A stretch of 64,000 nucleotides of DNA from Hymenobacter sp. BT559 (GCF_017571525.1 NZ_JAGETY010000007.1:186001-250000), one strand, 5' to 3'; shown: positions 49,409 through 58,794, numbered from the stretch's first letter. The notes: generated from the letters alone by a model not told the origin. Made by a program: numbers and translations.

Positions 49409-49840
49409 ATGTCTACTCCCACCACCGGCCGCATTCTGGCCATCGACTACGGCCACAAGCGGGTGGGGCTAGCCATTACCGACCCGCTGCAGCTCATCGC
49501 CTCGCCGCTCGATACCATTCACAGCCAGGATTTGGTGAAGTTCGTGCTCGACCATCACCGGCGCGAGCCGCTGGCGGCCGTGGTGGTGGGTATGCCCCGC
49601 ACGCTGCTCAACGAGCCCACCGACTCGACCAGCGCCGTGGTAGGATTGCTGCGCCGTCTGCGCCGCGAGCTGCCCGAGCTGGCCATCCACGAAATCGACG
49701 AGCGCTTTACCTCGCGGCTGGCCAAGCAGGCTATGCTGGCCGGCGGCCTGGGCCGCAAGGCTCGCCAGGACAAAGCCACGGTAGACAAGGTGAGCGCCGC
49801 GCTAATACTCCAGTCTTTTCTAGAATCCCCTCTACGCTAA
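49409..49840 (+). CDS. ruvX: Putative Holliday junction resolvase RuvX (YqgF)
   Basis: The 143-residue RNase-H-fold protein starts GRILAIDYGHKRVGLAITDPL, the DxGxxRxGxA catalytic motif of the YqgF family. Other conserved parts are VVGMPRTLLNEPTDSTS, IHEIDERFTSRLAKQ with its Glu, and KATVDKVSAALILQSFLES with the last Asp. Such proteins process 16S pre-rRNA and may resolve junctions. ATG 49409 is preferred over a TTG 6 bp upstream. The stop TAA overlaps the def ATG by one base (TAATG), so the two genes are translationally coupled. Confidence 0.94.
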   Translation: MSTPTTGRILAIDYGHKRVGLAITDPLQLIASPLDTIHSQDLVKFVLDHHRREPLAAVVVGMPRTLLNEPTDSTSAVVGLLRRLRRELPELAIHEIDERFTSRLAKQAMLAGGLGRKARQDKATVDKVSAALILQSFLESPLR

Positions 49841-50466
49841 TGATTCTCCCGATTGTTGCCATCGGCGACCCCGTACTCAAGACGCTCGCCAAAGACCTGC
49901 CCACCGACCTGCCCGCCACCGACCTGCAAAAGCTGGTGCAGGATATGTTTGAAACCATGTATTCGGCTCACGGTGTGGGCCTGGCCGCCCCTCAGATTGG
50001 GCGCGCCGTGCGCTTGTTCGTGATGGACTCGGGCCCCATGCTAGGCCCCGATGAGGACGACGAAGACGACGAGCCCGTAGAAGTGGCCGCGCCCGACGAA
50101 ATCCAGGAAACGCCCATCAAGCGCGCCTTCATCAACCCCCAAATGCTGAGCGAAACCGGCGAGCCCTGGGGCTTTGAGGAAGGTTGCCTCAGCATTCCGG
50201 GTGTGCGCGAGCTGGTGCAGCGCTGCCCCAATATCGTGCTGCGCTATGAGGATGAAAACCGCCAGGTGCACGAGGAGGCCTTCAGCGGCATGGCGGCTCG
50301 CATCATCCAGCACGAGTACGACCACCTGGAAGGTATCCTGTTCACCGACAAGCTATCAGCTTTTAAAAAGCAGCTGCTGAAAGGCCGGTTGGCTCGTATC
50401 AGCAAGGGCGATGTGAAGCACGACTACCGCATGAAGTTTGCCGCTAGCGCGGGCGGCCGCCGCTAG
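49840..50466 (+). CDS. def: Peptide deformylase
   Basis: The enzyme removes the formyl group from nascent N-terminal Met. The 208-residue protein has all three motifs: GVGLAAPQIGR (GxGLAAxQ), EEGCLSIPGV (EGCLS, Cys metal ligand) and IIQHEYDHLEGILF (HExDH metal and catalytic residues). An acidic insertion follows the first motif (MLGPDEDDEDDEPVEVAAPD, residues about 67-86). Bacteroidota deformylases often have an insertion here, so it may not be significant. The start codon overlaps the ruvX stop. A hairpin terminator follows. Confidence 0.96.
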   Translation: MILPIVAIGDPVLKTLAKDLPTDLPATDLQKLVQDMFETMYSAHGVGLAAPQIGRAVRLFVMDSGPMLGPDEDDEDDEPVEVAAPDEIQETPIKRAFINPQMLSETGEPWGFEEGCLSIPGVRELVQRCPNIVLRYEDENRQVHEEAFSGMAARIIQHEYDHLEGILFTDKLSAFKKQLLKGRLARISKGDVKHDYRMKFAASAGGRR

Positions 50467-50498
50467 GCCCTCTAACCAGGCACATTATCTTAAACTGG

Positions 50499-50534
50499 AA
50501 AGCCGGTATATCGTCAGATATGCCGGCTTTTTTG
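50499..50534 (+). terminator. Terminator after def
   Basis: A 13-bp stem (AAAGCCGGTATAT at 50499-50511 with ATATGCCGGCTTT at 50518-50530, one wobble) is followed by a T-run to 50534. It ends 35 bp before the next ATG. Confidence 0.9.
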
Positions 50535-50568
50535 TTACTTGCTGATTGATGAACAGAAGTATTCTTTT

Positions 50569-51579
50569 ATGAGAGAGCTACTACGTCTGCGCTTGGCTAA
50601 GCTGCGGTGGCTGCTGCTAGGGGTAGTTTGCTGGCTAGCCCTGCCTGCGCCGGCCCAGGCATGGGGCTTCTTCGGCCACCGGCTGCTGAATAGGCTGGCC
50701 GTGTATACGCTGCCGCCCGAGATGTTGCCCTTCTTCAAGGCCAACATCGAGTACCTGACTACCAACGCTACCCGGCCCGATTCGCGGCGCACGGTGGTGC
50801 CCACCGAGGCGCCGCGCCACTTTATGGACGTAGATGTGTACGGCGACAGTGCCCTCACGCGCCACGGCCTGCCCCGCGCCTATGCCGACGCTGTGGCCCT
50901 AGTGGGTGGCGAAGACTCGCTGCTGCACCACGGCATTGTGCCTTGGCAGGTGGCCAGCATGAAAAGCAAGCTCACGGCCGCCTTCCAGGCCGGCGATACC
51001 GACCGCATCCTGTACCTGGCCGCCGACCTGGGGCACTACGTGGCCGATGCCTGCGTGCCGCTGCACACCACCCGCAACTACAACGGCCAGCTCACGGGCC
51101 AGCGCGGCATCCACGCGCTGTGGGAGTCGCGCCTGCCTGAGCTGCAAGCCGCCGACTACGACTTGCTCACTGGCCAGGCTCCTTACCTGGAGCAACCCAC
51201 CGAGGCCGCCTGGGCCGCCGTGGCTCGGGCGCACACGGCTGTCGATTCGGTATTTCAGATGGAGAAGCTAGTGTCGGGCGAGCTGAGCGAAGACCGTAAA
51301 TTCAGCTACGAGCAGCGCGGCAACCAGACTATCCGGGTGTACTCGCGGGAGTTTAGCCTGGCGTATCATCGGCGGCTAGGGGGGCAGGTAGAGCGCCAAC
51401 TGCGCTACGCGGCGCGGCTCATCGGGGCGTTCTGGTATACGGCCTGGGTCGATGCTGGCCAGCCCGACCTCACCGGGCTTGACCAGCACCCGTCGGTGGC
51501 CGCGCAGCTAGAGGCTGAGCAGGAAAGCAAGGCGGCTAGCGCTATACCCGTCAAGGCATTGCCGGGCCACGACGAATAG
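50569..51579 (+). CDS. Secreted zinc-dependent phospholipase C / S1-P1 nuclease-fold protein
   Basis: The 336-residue protein has a signal peptide (LLLGVVCWLALPAPAQA) and a mature N-terminus starting WGFFGHRLLNRLAVYTLP, so that a Trp and His come first, as needed to bind zinc in this fold. Later zinc ligands are seen in HFMDVDVYG, LGHYVADACVPLHTTRNY and GIHALWES. The family includes phospholipase C and S1/P1 nucleases; the substrate cannot be chosen from sequence alone. ATG 50569 is preferred over a TTG 30 bp upstream, which would extend before the signal peptide. A terminator follows. Confidence 0.85.
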   Translation: MRELLRLRLAKLRWLLLGVVCWLALPAPAQAWGFFGHRLLNRLAVYTLPPEMLPFFKANIEYLTTNATRPDSRRTVVPTEAPRHFMDVDVYGDSALTRHGLPRAYADAVALVGGEDSLLHHGIVPWQVASMKSKLTAAFQAGDTDRILYLAADLGHYVADACVPLHTTRNYNGQLTGQRGIHALWESRLPELQAADYDLLTGQAPYLEQPTEAAWAAVARAHTAVDSVFQMEKLVSGELSEDRKFSYEQRGNQTIRVYSREFSLAYHRRLGGQVERQLRYAARLIGAFWYTAWVDAGQPDLTGLDQHPSVAAQLEAEQESKAASAIPVKALPGHDE

Positions 51580-51588
51580 CTTGGGCAT

Positions 51589-51619
51589 AAAAAAGCCCGC
51601 TGATTAGGCGGGCTTTTTT
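51589..51619. terminator. Bidirectional terminator
   Basis: AAAAAAGCCCGC (51589-51600) and GCGGGCTTTTTT (51608-51619) form a perfect stem around a 7-nt loop between convergent genes. Confidence 0.9.
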
Positions 51620-51632
51620 GTAGAATGACTCG

Positions 51633-53051
51633 CTACACGTTCGGGTTATTGCTGGCCAGCACATCGTAGGCCAGGTTTTCGGCCGGCGTCATGTTGTTGG
51701 GCAGGCGAATATCGTCGGCGTCGTGCACGCGCAGGGTAAGCAGGCCCGAGAGTATCATCGAGCAGCCGCCGAATACGAGCGTGAGCACCGGCTCGCCCCC
51801 AAACACGTGTTTGGTGAAGAAGCCCAGCGTGACGCCGGCTACCATTTGAGGCAGCACGATGAAGAAGTTGAACACGCCCATGTAGTAGCCCATCTTGTTG
51901 GCCGGCAGCGCGCCGGCTAGCATGGCGTACGGAATGCTCAGGATGCTGGCCCAAGCCACGCCCACACCTATCATCGACACCAGCAGCAGCTGCGGGTTTT
52001 GGATAAAGTAGATGGAAATGAGGCCTAGCCCGCCCGCCGTGAGGCACAGCAGGTGCGTCATGCGGCGGCTCGTGGCGCGCGCAATAACCGGCAGCGCCAG
52101 CGCCGCCAGCGCCGATACCCCATTGTAGACCGAGAAGCAAACGTTTACCCAGTCGGCCCCCTCGTTATAGATTTTGGAGGTCGTGTCGCTGGTGTGGTAA
52201 ATGTGGCTGGTGATGGCCGGCGTGGCATAAATCCACAGCGAAAACAGGGCTAGCCAGCTGAAAAACTGCACCACCGCCAGCTGCCGCATAGTGCGCGGCA
52301 TGTCTGAGATACCTGCGAAGGCTTCTTTTATAATATTCCAAAAGCCAGCGGTACGGGCTTTCTCGGCTTCAAACTCAGCTAAGTTTTCGGGTGGGTACTC
52401 GCGGGTGCGAACAACCGTCCAAAGCACTGCCAGGAAGTAGATGATACCTCCCGTATAAAAGGCGTACTTCAGTGAGGGCGAAATATGCCCAGCCGGAGCT
52501 ACGTTGCTGAAATGCAGCCAATTGGTGAAAATGTACGGTAGCAGCGACCCCACCACGGCCCCGATACCGATGAAGAAGGTTTGCGCCCCGAAGCCCGTGG
52601 TGCGCTGGTTGCTAGGCAGCATGTCGCCCACCAGCGCCCGAAAAGGCTCCATCGAGATGTTGATGCTCGCATCCATAATCCAGAGCATGCCCGCCGCCAT
52701 CCAGAGGGCCGATACGTGCGGCATCACCAGCAGGGCTAGCGAGGCGCAGATGGCCCCGACCAGGAAGAACGGCCGCCGCCGGCCCCAGCGCGGGCTCCAG
52801 GTGCGGTCGGAGAGATAGCCGATAATGGGCTGAATGAGCAGGCCCGTGGTGGGCGCGGCCAGCCACAAGAAGGCCAGCTCATCTTCCTTGGCGCCCATCG
52901 TTTCGAAGATGCGGCTCATGTTGCCGTTCTGGAGGGCAAAGCCAAACTGGATGCCCAGGAAGCCGAAGCTCATGTTCCAGATTTGCCAGAAACTGAGGCG
53001 GGGCTTCACGCGCAGCGCCGAGGGGTTGTCGATGATAGCACTACCGGCCAT
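51633..53051 (-). CDS. MFS sugar transporter (maltose/SLC45-like)
   Basis: The 472-residue membrane protein has about twelve helices. The loop SDRTWSPRWGRRRPFFLVGA is the hallmark of SLC45-type and maltose/sucrose MFS carriers, and LSFWQIWNMSFGFLGIQFGFALQ matches their first helix. It lies at the downstream end of a minus-strand run with two GH13 amylases, so import of maltose or maltodextrin is likely. The gap to the upstream amylase is 70 bp, so they may form one transcript. No SusC/SusD pair is in the window, so how larger glucans cross the outer membrane is not shown. Confidence 0.88.
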   Translation of the reverse strand: MAGSAIIDNPSALRVKPRLSFWQIWNMSFGFLGIQFGFALQNGNMSRIFETMGAKEDELAFLWLAAPTTGLLIQPIIGYLSDRTWSPRWGRRRPFFLVGAICASLALLVMPHVSALWMAAGMLWIMDASINISMEPFRALVGDMLPSNQRTTGFGAQTFFIGIGAVVGSLLPYIFTNWLHFSNVAPAGHISPSLKYAFYTGGIIYFLAVLWTVVRTREYPPENLAEFEAEKARTAGFWNIIKEAFAGISDMPRTMRQLAVVQFFSWLALFSLWIYATPAITSHIYHTSDTTSKIYNEGADWVNVCFSVYNGVSALAALALPVIARATSRRMTHLLCLTAGGLGLISIYFIQNPQLLLVSMIGVGVAWASILSIPYAMLAGALPANKMGYYMGVFNFFIVLPQMVAGVTLGFFTKHVFGGEPVLTLVFGGCSMILSGLLTLRVHDADDIRLPNNMTPAENLAYDVLASNNPNV

Positions 53052-53121
53052 TGCAACAAATCGAAAAGGGTGGGAGAAGAAGTAGCTGAAAGTTACGCTA
53101 GGCCAGTGTTTTACTCCTAGA

Positions 53122-54918
53122 CTACTGCGGCTTTATTTCCAGCACCATGGCGCTCAGGGGCTCCAGCGTGAGGCGAAGGCTGGCCTGGGGCTCGCCGCCA
53201 GTAAGCAGGTCGCGGTAGGTGTAGGTGCGCTGCGTGGGCAGGCCCATGCGCTGCAGCACGGCATCGGGAATGAGCAGGGTAGGGCGGTAGGTCTTCGTGT
53301 CGCTGAAGTTGACGACCACCAGCACTTGCTGGCCCTTGGTGTAGCGCAAGAAGCAGTAAAGCTTGCGCTGGTCGTACTCCTTGCTGAGGTTGTTGGCGTC
53401 TTGCAGCTCGTAGAACTGCCCCTTGCGGATGGCCTCGCTGCTGCCGGCTAGGGTCAGCAGGCGCTTGTAAAAGTCGCGCAGCTGCTTTTGCTCGGCGCTG
53501 AGCTTGCCGCCGTCCATCTTGCCCTGGTTCAGCCACTTCTGGTGCTCGGGCACGCCCCAATAGTCGAAGATGGTGGTGCGGCCGTCTTCGCCCGAAAAGC
53601 CTTCGCTGCCCAGCGCCGGCTCGCCCACCTCCTGGCCCATGTAGAGCATAATAGGGCCCGTGGCCAGGGTCGCCGACACCGTCATGGCCGGAATGGCACG
53701 GCCCGGGTCGCCGGCAAATTCCTTAGAGGCAATGCGCTGCTCGTCGTGGTTTTCCAGAAAGCGCAGCATGCGTGAGCTGAAGCCGTTGCTTTCCACTTTC
53801 CACACGTGGGTGATGTCGTCCATGTTGCCCTCCTGGCGCATGAGGCGGCGCAGGCCGTCGTAGAGGCCTACTTTATCATAGAGAAAATCGAAGTGGCCCT
53901 TGTTGAAATACGTGGCGTATTCCTTCGGATTGTAGGCCTCGCCAATGAAGATGAGGCTGGGTTTTACCTTCTTTAGCTCCGGAATAACCCAGGCCCAGAA
54001 CTCGACGGGCACCATCTCGGCCATGTCGCAGCGGAAGCCATCCACGTCCTTTTTGGTCCAGAAGATGAGAATGTCGCGCATCTTCTTCCAGGTATCCGGA
54101 ATGGGCTCGAAGTGCATCTGGCGGCCATTTTTATAATCGACGCCGTAGTTGAGCTTGATGGTTTCAAACCAGTCATCCACGCTAGGGGTGGCCGAAAACA
54201 CGTCGTTGCCGGTAGCCTTGGCCGGAAACTCCTGGTACTTGCCATCCTCGCTAGGCCCCTTCAGCGGGCCTAATGGGTTGTAGCCGGCCGGCACCACGAA
54301 GTGCTCGCCGGGCAGATAGTAGAAATTATTGTTGGGCGCGAAAGCCTTGGTCTTGTCGTCCTGCGCACCCAGGTCTACTACACCGTCCGGCTTGGCGTCG
54401 GAGTGGTAGGAGCGGGCCACGTGGTTGGGGATGAAGTCCATAAGTACCTTCAGGCCGTGGGCGTGGGTGCGCTTTACGAGGGCCTCAAACTCGGCCATGC
54501 GGGCTTTTTTGTCCACGGCTAGGTCGGGGGCCACGTCGTAGTAGTCCTTCACGGCGTAGGGCGAGCCGGCGCGGCCCTTCACCACGTCGGCATCGTCGGC
54601 GGCCAGGCCGGCCTGCGGGTAGCTGGTCATGGTGGCGTGCTCAAGCACCCCGGTGTACCACACGTGCGACACACCCATTTCCTTGATTTTGGTCAGGGCC
54701 AGGTCGTTGATGTCGTTAAACTTGCCACAGCCGTTTTCAAGCACGGTGCCGTAGGGCTTGTTCAAGGCCACTTTATTACCAAACAAACGCGGCAGCAGCT
54801 GGTAGATAACGAGCTTGTTATCCTGCGGGATTTCGGTAGTTGTGTTGGGGTCTTGGTCCACGGGGGAGGTAAAAGCGGATAGCGCCAGCAAGCCGGCCGC
54901 TAGCAAAAGGTTTTTCAT
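53122..54918 (-). CDS. Secreted alpha-amylase family (GH13) protein
   Basis: The 598-residue protein has a signal peptide (MKNLLLAAGLLALSAFTSP) and then a GH13 barrel. The catalytic nucleophile Asp is in VDGFRCDMAEMVP, the acid/base Glu in FIGEAYNPKEY, and the third Asp in FLENHDEQRIAS. The first conserved region is VLMDFIPNHVARSY. A C-terminal beta domain ends SLRLTLEPLSAMVLEIKPQ. It should cut alpha-1,4 glucans in the periplasm or outside. It is between the second GH13 gene (77 bp upstream) and the MFS gene. Exact product specificity cannot be told. Confidence 0.93.
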   Translation of the reverse strand: MKNLLLAAGLLALSAFTSPVDQDPNTTTEIPQDNKLVIYQLLPRLFGNKVALNKPYGTVLENGCGKFNDINDLALTKIKEMGVSHVWYTGVLEHATMTSYPQAGLAADDADVVKGRAGSPYAVKDYYDVAPDLAVDKKARMAEFEALVKRTHAHGLKVLMDFIPNHVARSYHSDAKPDGVVDLGAQDDKTKAFAPNNNFYYLPGEHFVVPAGYNPLGPLKGPSEDGKYQEFPAKATGNDVFSATPSVDDWFETIKLNYGVDYKNGRQMHFEPIPDTWKKMRDILIFWTKKDVDGFRCDMAEMVPVEFWAWVIPELKKVKPSLIFIGEAYNPKEYATYFNKGHFDFLYDKVGLYDGLRRLMRQEGNMDDITHVWKVESNGFSSRMLRFLENHDEQRIASKEFAGDPGRAIPAMTVSATLATGPIMLYMGQEVGEPALGSEGFSGEDGRTTIFDYWGVPEHQKWLNQGKMDGGKLSAEQKQLRDFYKRLLTLAGSSEAIRKGQFYELQDANNLSKEYDQRKLYCFLRYTKGQQVLVVVNFSDTKTYRPTLLIPDAVLQRMGLPTQRTYTYRDLLTGGEPQASLRLTLEPLSAMVLEIKPQ

Positions 54919-54995
54919 ACGTGCCGGTAAGGTAGGCGCATAGCGGGGCTTTCTGGCTTTTTATGCCCCCTAGCGGGGCTAAAAAGAGCGTATTT

Positions 54996-56876
54996 CTACT
55001 TCTTCAGCTCCACTACCCAGGCGGTATGCGCGGGCACGGTCAGCGTTTTGAGGTCGGCGATGCTAGCCCCCGTCACCACCTCTGTGCCCGACGTGAAGCC
55101 ATCGGTGCGCTCGGCGTAGCGGGTGCCATCTACCTTCTTCGCTTCCTTGGTGTTGTTGGCAATCACCATCACGCACTCGCCAGCGTCGTTGTAGCGGAAA
55201 TACGTGTACACGCCATCCTGCGGGATGAATTGCATCAGCTTGCCGCTGCTCAGCACGGGGTGCGCCTTGCGGTAGTTGGCGAGCTTGCTCACGTAGTCGA
55301 AAGCCTCGCCGGCCTGGCCGGGGCGGTTCACGAAGTAGTTGGTTTTGTCGCCGGCAAAGCCGCCGGGGAAATCCTCACGCACCTTGCCGTCGGGGTTCGA
55401 GAAGTTCTTCATCAGTACCTCGGTACCGTAGTAGAGCTGCGGCGTGCCGCGCAGGGTCAGCAGCCAGGCAATGCCCATCTTGAACTTGCTGAAGTCTTCG
55501 CCAATCACCGAGTAGAAGCGGCTCATGTCGTGGTTGTCGAGGAAGGGCACGTTGCGCGTGGCATCCACGTACATCCAGTCGCCCTGCAGGGCGTGGTAGA
55601 GCTTGTTGAGGTCGCCGCCATCGCCCTTCAGCACGTCGCTGATGCCAAAGCAAATCTGGAAGTCGAGCACGCCCGGCAGGTTCGACTTAAAGCCGTTGAC
55701 GGGCGGGAAAATGTTCTGGGCGAAGAACGCCTGCTCGGCCTCGGTGCCCTCCCAGGCCTCACCAAACAGGGCCAGCTTGGGGTATTCCTCACCAATGGCC
55801 TTGCCCCAGTCCATCAAGAACTTAGGCTCCGAATACGGGTAGGTGTCGATGCGGTAGCCATCCAGGCCGGTAGCTTCGACCCACCACAGGAAGTTCTGAA
55901 TCAGGTACGTCGAAACCAGCGGGTTGCTCTGGTTTACGTCGGGCATGGTGGTGTCAAACCAGCCGTCGTTTTCCAGTATCCGGTCGCGCTTCGAAGCGTA
56001 GGGGTCGTTGAGGGTGAAGGCGTTGTAGTTGCTGCGCGTGAAGGTGGGGAAGGCGTGAAACCAGTCGGCCGCCGGCTTATCCAGGAACAAGTGGTGGTAG
56101 CTGCCCCAGTGGTTGAGCACGATGTCCTGCACCACCTTCAGGCCCTGGCCATGCGCAGCTTTCACAAACTGCACGTACTCGGCGTTGGTGCCGTAGCGCG
56201 GGTCTACCTTGTAGCAGTCCGTCACGGCATAGCCGTGGTAGCTCGCCTTGGGCATGTCGTTTTCGATAATCGGCGTGGGCCAGATGGTGGTAGCACCCAG
56301 CTGCTTGATGTAGTCGAAGTGGTTCTCGATGCCCTTGAGGTCGCCGCCGTGGCGGGCATACATTGAGTCACGGGCAATGTGATTTACGCGGGTGCCCTTC
56401 ACCACATCATTTTTGGGGTCGCCGTTCGAGAAACGGTCGGGCATCAGGAAGTAAATAAAGTCGGCCTGCGTGAGGCCCTGCGTGCGCGCCGGGTCAGCGT
56501 TGCGCGGGCGCAGCTCGTAGCTGTAGGTGAAGGGCTTGGCCCCCGCAAACTTGAGCTGGAGCTTGCCGGGCTGCGCCTGCGGGCTCACCGTAAGGTTCAC
56601 AATTAAGTAGTTGGAGCTTTCGAGCTTCTGGAAGCCGTCGAGCGTTACGCCGGGATACGTGGCTAGGGTCACCTGGTCGGCGGCGATGCCGGGCGCGTTC
56701 ACCAGCAACTGCAGCTTGGGGTTTTTCATGCCCACAAACCAATAGGTGGGGTCAATGCGAGCGGCCGTTTTGGCGGCGGCCGACCCTGGCTTGGCTGGCG
56801 GCGCGGCCAGCGTGGGGCTAGCCGAGAGTAACAAGGCCGCTGCCGAAGCCGTTAGGAAAGAGCGAAAAACACGCAT
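54996..56876 (-). CDS. Secreted GH13 neopullulanase/cyclomaltodextrinase-type enzyme (SusA-like)
   Basis: The 626-residue protein begins with a signal peptide (MRVFRSFLTASAAALLLSAS) and an N-terminal beta domain (about residues 35-125: WFVGMKNPKLQLLVNAPGI) of the cyclomaltodextrinase type. The barrel has DFIYFLMPDRFSNGDPKND, then GLKVVQDIVLNHWG, then the nucleophile in GLDGYRIDTYPY, Glu in LALFGEAWEGTEA and Asp in FLDNHDMSRFYS. This matches SusA-like neopullulanases that break pullulan and cyclic dextrins. An upstream in-frame extension to 57011 is rejected because it lacks a signal and is not conserved. It is divergent from the phosphorylase gene. Confidence 0.92.
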   Translation of the reverse strand: MRVFRSFLTASAAALLLSASPTLAAPPAKPGSAAAKTAARIDPTYWFVGMKNPKLQLLVNAPGIAADQVTLATYPGVTLDGFQKLESSNYLIVNLTVSPQAQPGKLQLKFAGAKPFTYSYELRPRNADPARTQGLTQADFIYFLMPDRFSNGDPKNDVVKGTRVNHIARDSMYARHGGDLKGIENHFDYIKQLGATTIWPTPIIENDMPKASYHGYAVTDCYKVDPRYGTNAEYVQFVKAAHGQGLKVVQDIVLNHWGSYHHLFLDKPAADWFHAFPTFTRSNYNAFTLNDPYASKRDRILENDGWFDTTMPDVNQSNPLVSTYLIQNFLWWVEATGLDGYRIDTYPYSEPKFLMDWGKAIGEEYPKLALFGEAWEGTEAEQAFFAQNIFPPVNGFKSNLPGVLDFQICFGISDVLKGDGGDLNKLYHALQGDWMYVDATRNVPFLDNHDMSRFYSVIGEDFSKFKMGIAWLLTLRGTPQLYYGTEVLMKNFSNPDGKVREDFPGGFAGDKTNYFVNRPGQAGEAFDYVSKLANYRKAHPVLSSGKLMQFIPQDGVYTYFRYNDAGECVMVIANNTKEAKKVDGTRYAERTDGFTSGTEVVTGASIADLKTLTVPAHTAWVVELKK

Positions 56877-57039
56877 GAAGCAGATAATGAAGGGGAAGGG
56901 TGGGAAAAATAACGGAAACCCCCGATGGACAAATCGGGCTAGCCAGGTGGCCGCAAGGCATGTTTTGGCCCGCAAACCATTGCGGAACCTGCCCTCCGAA
57001 GCCACTGACAAAATACGCCGACTTACCCCGCCGCCCCGC

Positions 57040-57047
57040 TAGCTTTG
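57040..57047 (+). promoter_or_regulatory. -7 promoter element (TAGCTTTG) for the phosphorylase gene
   Basis: TAGCTTTG matches TAnnTTTG and lies 67 bp before ATG 57114. No -33 TTG at the expected spacing was seen. Confidence 0.4.
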
Positions 57048-57113
57048 GCCTGCGGGTCCTTCCTTTGCCCTGCCAAACTTCCTTAGACACAACTACCTAC
57101 TGACTTTTTTTTC

Positions 57114-58760
57114 ATGGCGTTTACCTTCAAAGTACCGGCTCCGGCCGCCAAATACAAGACTGCCGCGGCCTACTTCTCGATGGAGTTTGCACTCGACCAG
57201 AGCTTGAAAATTTATTCGGGCGGCCTGGGCTTTCTGGCCGGCTCGCACATGCGCTCGGCCTACGAGCTCAAGCAAAACCTCATTGGCATCGGCATGCTGT
57301 GGACCTACGGCTACTACGACCAGGTGCGCAACCCCGACCAGACCATGAAGGCCGAGTTTCTGCACAAGCAGTACTCATTCCTGGAAGACACGGGCATTGT
57401 ATTCCCGGTTACCATCCACGATGCGCAGGTGCACGTGAAGGCGCTCTACCTCGCGCCTGAGACCTTCGGCACCGCGCCCATGTTCTTCCTCACCACCGAT
57501 ATTGAGGAGAACGACTACCTGTCGCGCACCATCTCGCACCACCTCTACGACCCGGACGCAGCTACCCGCGTGGCCCAGAGCATCGTGCTAGGGGCCGGTG
57601 GCGGGCAGCTGCTCGACATCCTGGGTCGCCAGACCGACATGTACCACCTCAACGAGGGCCACGGCCTGCCGCTGGCTTTCTTCCTCTACGCCAAGCACAA
57701 CCACGACCTGGCCGAGGTGCAGAAGCGCCTGGTGTTCACCACCCACACGCCCGAGCTGGCTGGCAACGAGGAGCGCCCCATCAAGCTGCTCCAGGATATG
57801 AGCTTCTTTGCCGGCGTGCCGCTCGATGAGATTCGCCGCGTAGCCCGCCTCGACGGCGACTCGCTCAACTACACGCTCACCGCCCTGCGCTTTGCCCGCA
57901 AGGCCAACGCCGTAAGCAAGGTACACGGTACCGTGGCCAACGAAATGTGGGGCCATTACGAGGGCATTTGCCCCATTATCTCCATCACCAACGCCCAGAA
58001 CGGCACTTACTGGCGCGACAAGCAGCTGGCTGCTGCCCTCAAGAGCAAGAACGACGAAGCCCTGCTAGCCCGCAAAAAGGAGCTGAAGAAGGAGTTCTTC
58101 AAAGTAGTAGCCGACCAGACGGGCACGCTTCTCGACCCGGAGGCGCTGACCATTGTGTGGGCCCGCCGCTTCGCCGCCTACAAGCGCGCCGACCTCATTT
58201 TACGTGATTTTGAGCGCTTTGTGAAGCTCGTGAGCGACGACAGCCGCCCCGTGCAGATAATCTGGGCCGGTAAGCCGTACCCGAAAGACCAGGGCGCCAT
58301 CGACATCTTTAACAGCATCATTGCCCGCACCAAAAACCTCAAGCGCTGCGCCGTGCTCACCGGCTACGAGCTGGCGCTGAGCGCCGAGATGAAGAAGGGC
58401 TCCGACTTGTGGCTGAACACCCCGCGCTACCCCCGCGAGGCGAGCGGCACCAGCGGCATGACCGCCGCCATGAACGCCAGCGTGAGTGTAAGCATCGCCG
58501 ACGGCTGGATTCCGGAGTTTGCCAAAGACGGCGAAAACTGCTTCCTTATCGAGCACGCCGACGTGAACCTGCCCGACGACCAGAAGGATACTATCGAGGC
58601 TAATACCTTGCTCGATGTGCTCGAAAACCAGGTAGTACCCCTGTACTACGACCAGCCCAAGCAGTTCCTGAAAGTGGTGAAAGCCGCCATGAAAGACGTG
58701 GAGCCCGAGTTTGAGAGCGGCCGCATGGCCAAGGAATATTACGAGCAGCTCTACAAGTAA
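57114..58760 (+). CDS. GT35 alpha-glucan phosphorylase-family protein lacking the PLP lysine
   Basis: The 548-residue protein is a short GT35-type protein. It shows FSMEFALDQSLKIYSGGLGF, then MYHLNEGHGLPLAFF, then FTTHTPELAGNEER, then IVWARRFAAYKRADLI, all typical of alpha-glucan phosphorylases that release glucose-1-phosphate. The pyridoxal-phosphate site normally reads GTGNMK or GTSGMK with a Lys; here it is REASGTSGMTAAMNA, with Thr450 (ACC, 58461-58463). PLP could still bind non-covalently, or the enzyme may have another activity; this may also be a family trait in Bacteroidota. It is divergent from the secreted amylases, so it likely acts on the imported dextrins in the cytoplasm. Confidence 0.85.
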   Translation: MAFTFKVPAPAAKYKTAAAYFSMEFALDQSLKIYSGGLGFLAGSHMRSAYELKQNLIGIGMLWTYGYYDQVRNPDQTMKAEFLHKQYSFLEDTGIVFPVTIHDAQVHVKALYLAPETFGTAPMFFLTTDIEENDYLSRTISHHLYDPDAATRVAQSIVLGAGGGQLLDILGRQTDMYHLNEGHGLPLAFFLYAKHNHDLAEVQKRLVFTTHTPELAGNEERPIKLLQDMSFFAGVPLDEIRRVARLDGDSLNYTLTALRFARKANAVSKVHGTVANEMWGHYEGICPIISITNAQNGTYWRDKQLAAALKSKNDEALLARKKELKKEFFKVVADQTGTLLDPEALTIVWARRFAAYKRADLILRDFERFVKLVSDDSRPVQIIWAGKPYPKDQGAIDIFNSIIARTKNLKRCAVLTGYELALSAEMKKGSDLWLNTPRYPREASGTSGMTAAMNASVSVSIADGWIPEFAKDGENCFLIEHADVNLPDDQKDTIEANTLLDVLENQVVPLYYDQPKQFLKVVKAAMKDVEPEFESGRMAKEYYEQLYK

Positions 58761-58794
58761 GGAATCGTACGATTTTTTAGATTTTGTTGACGTC

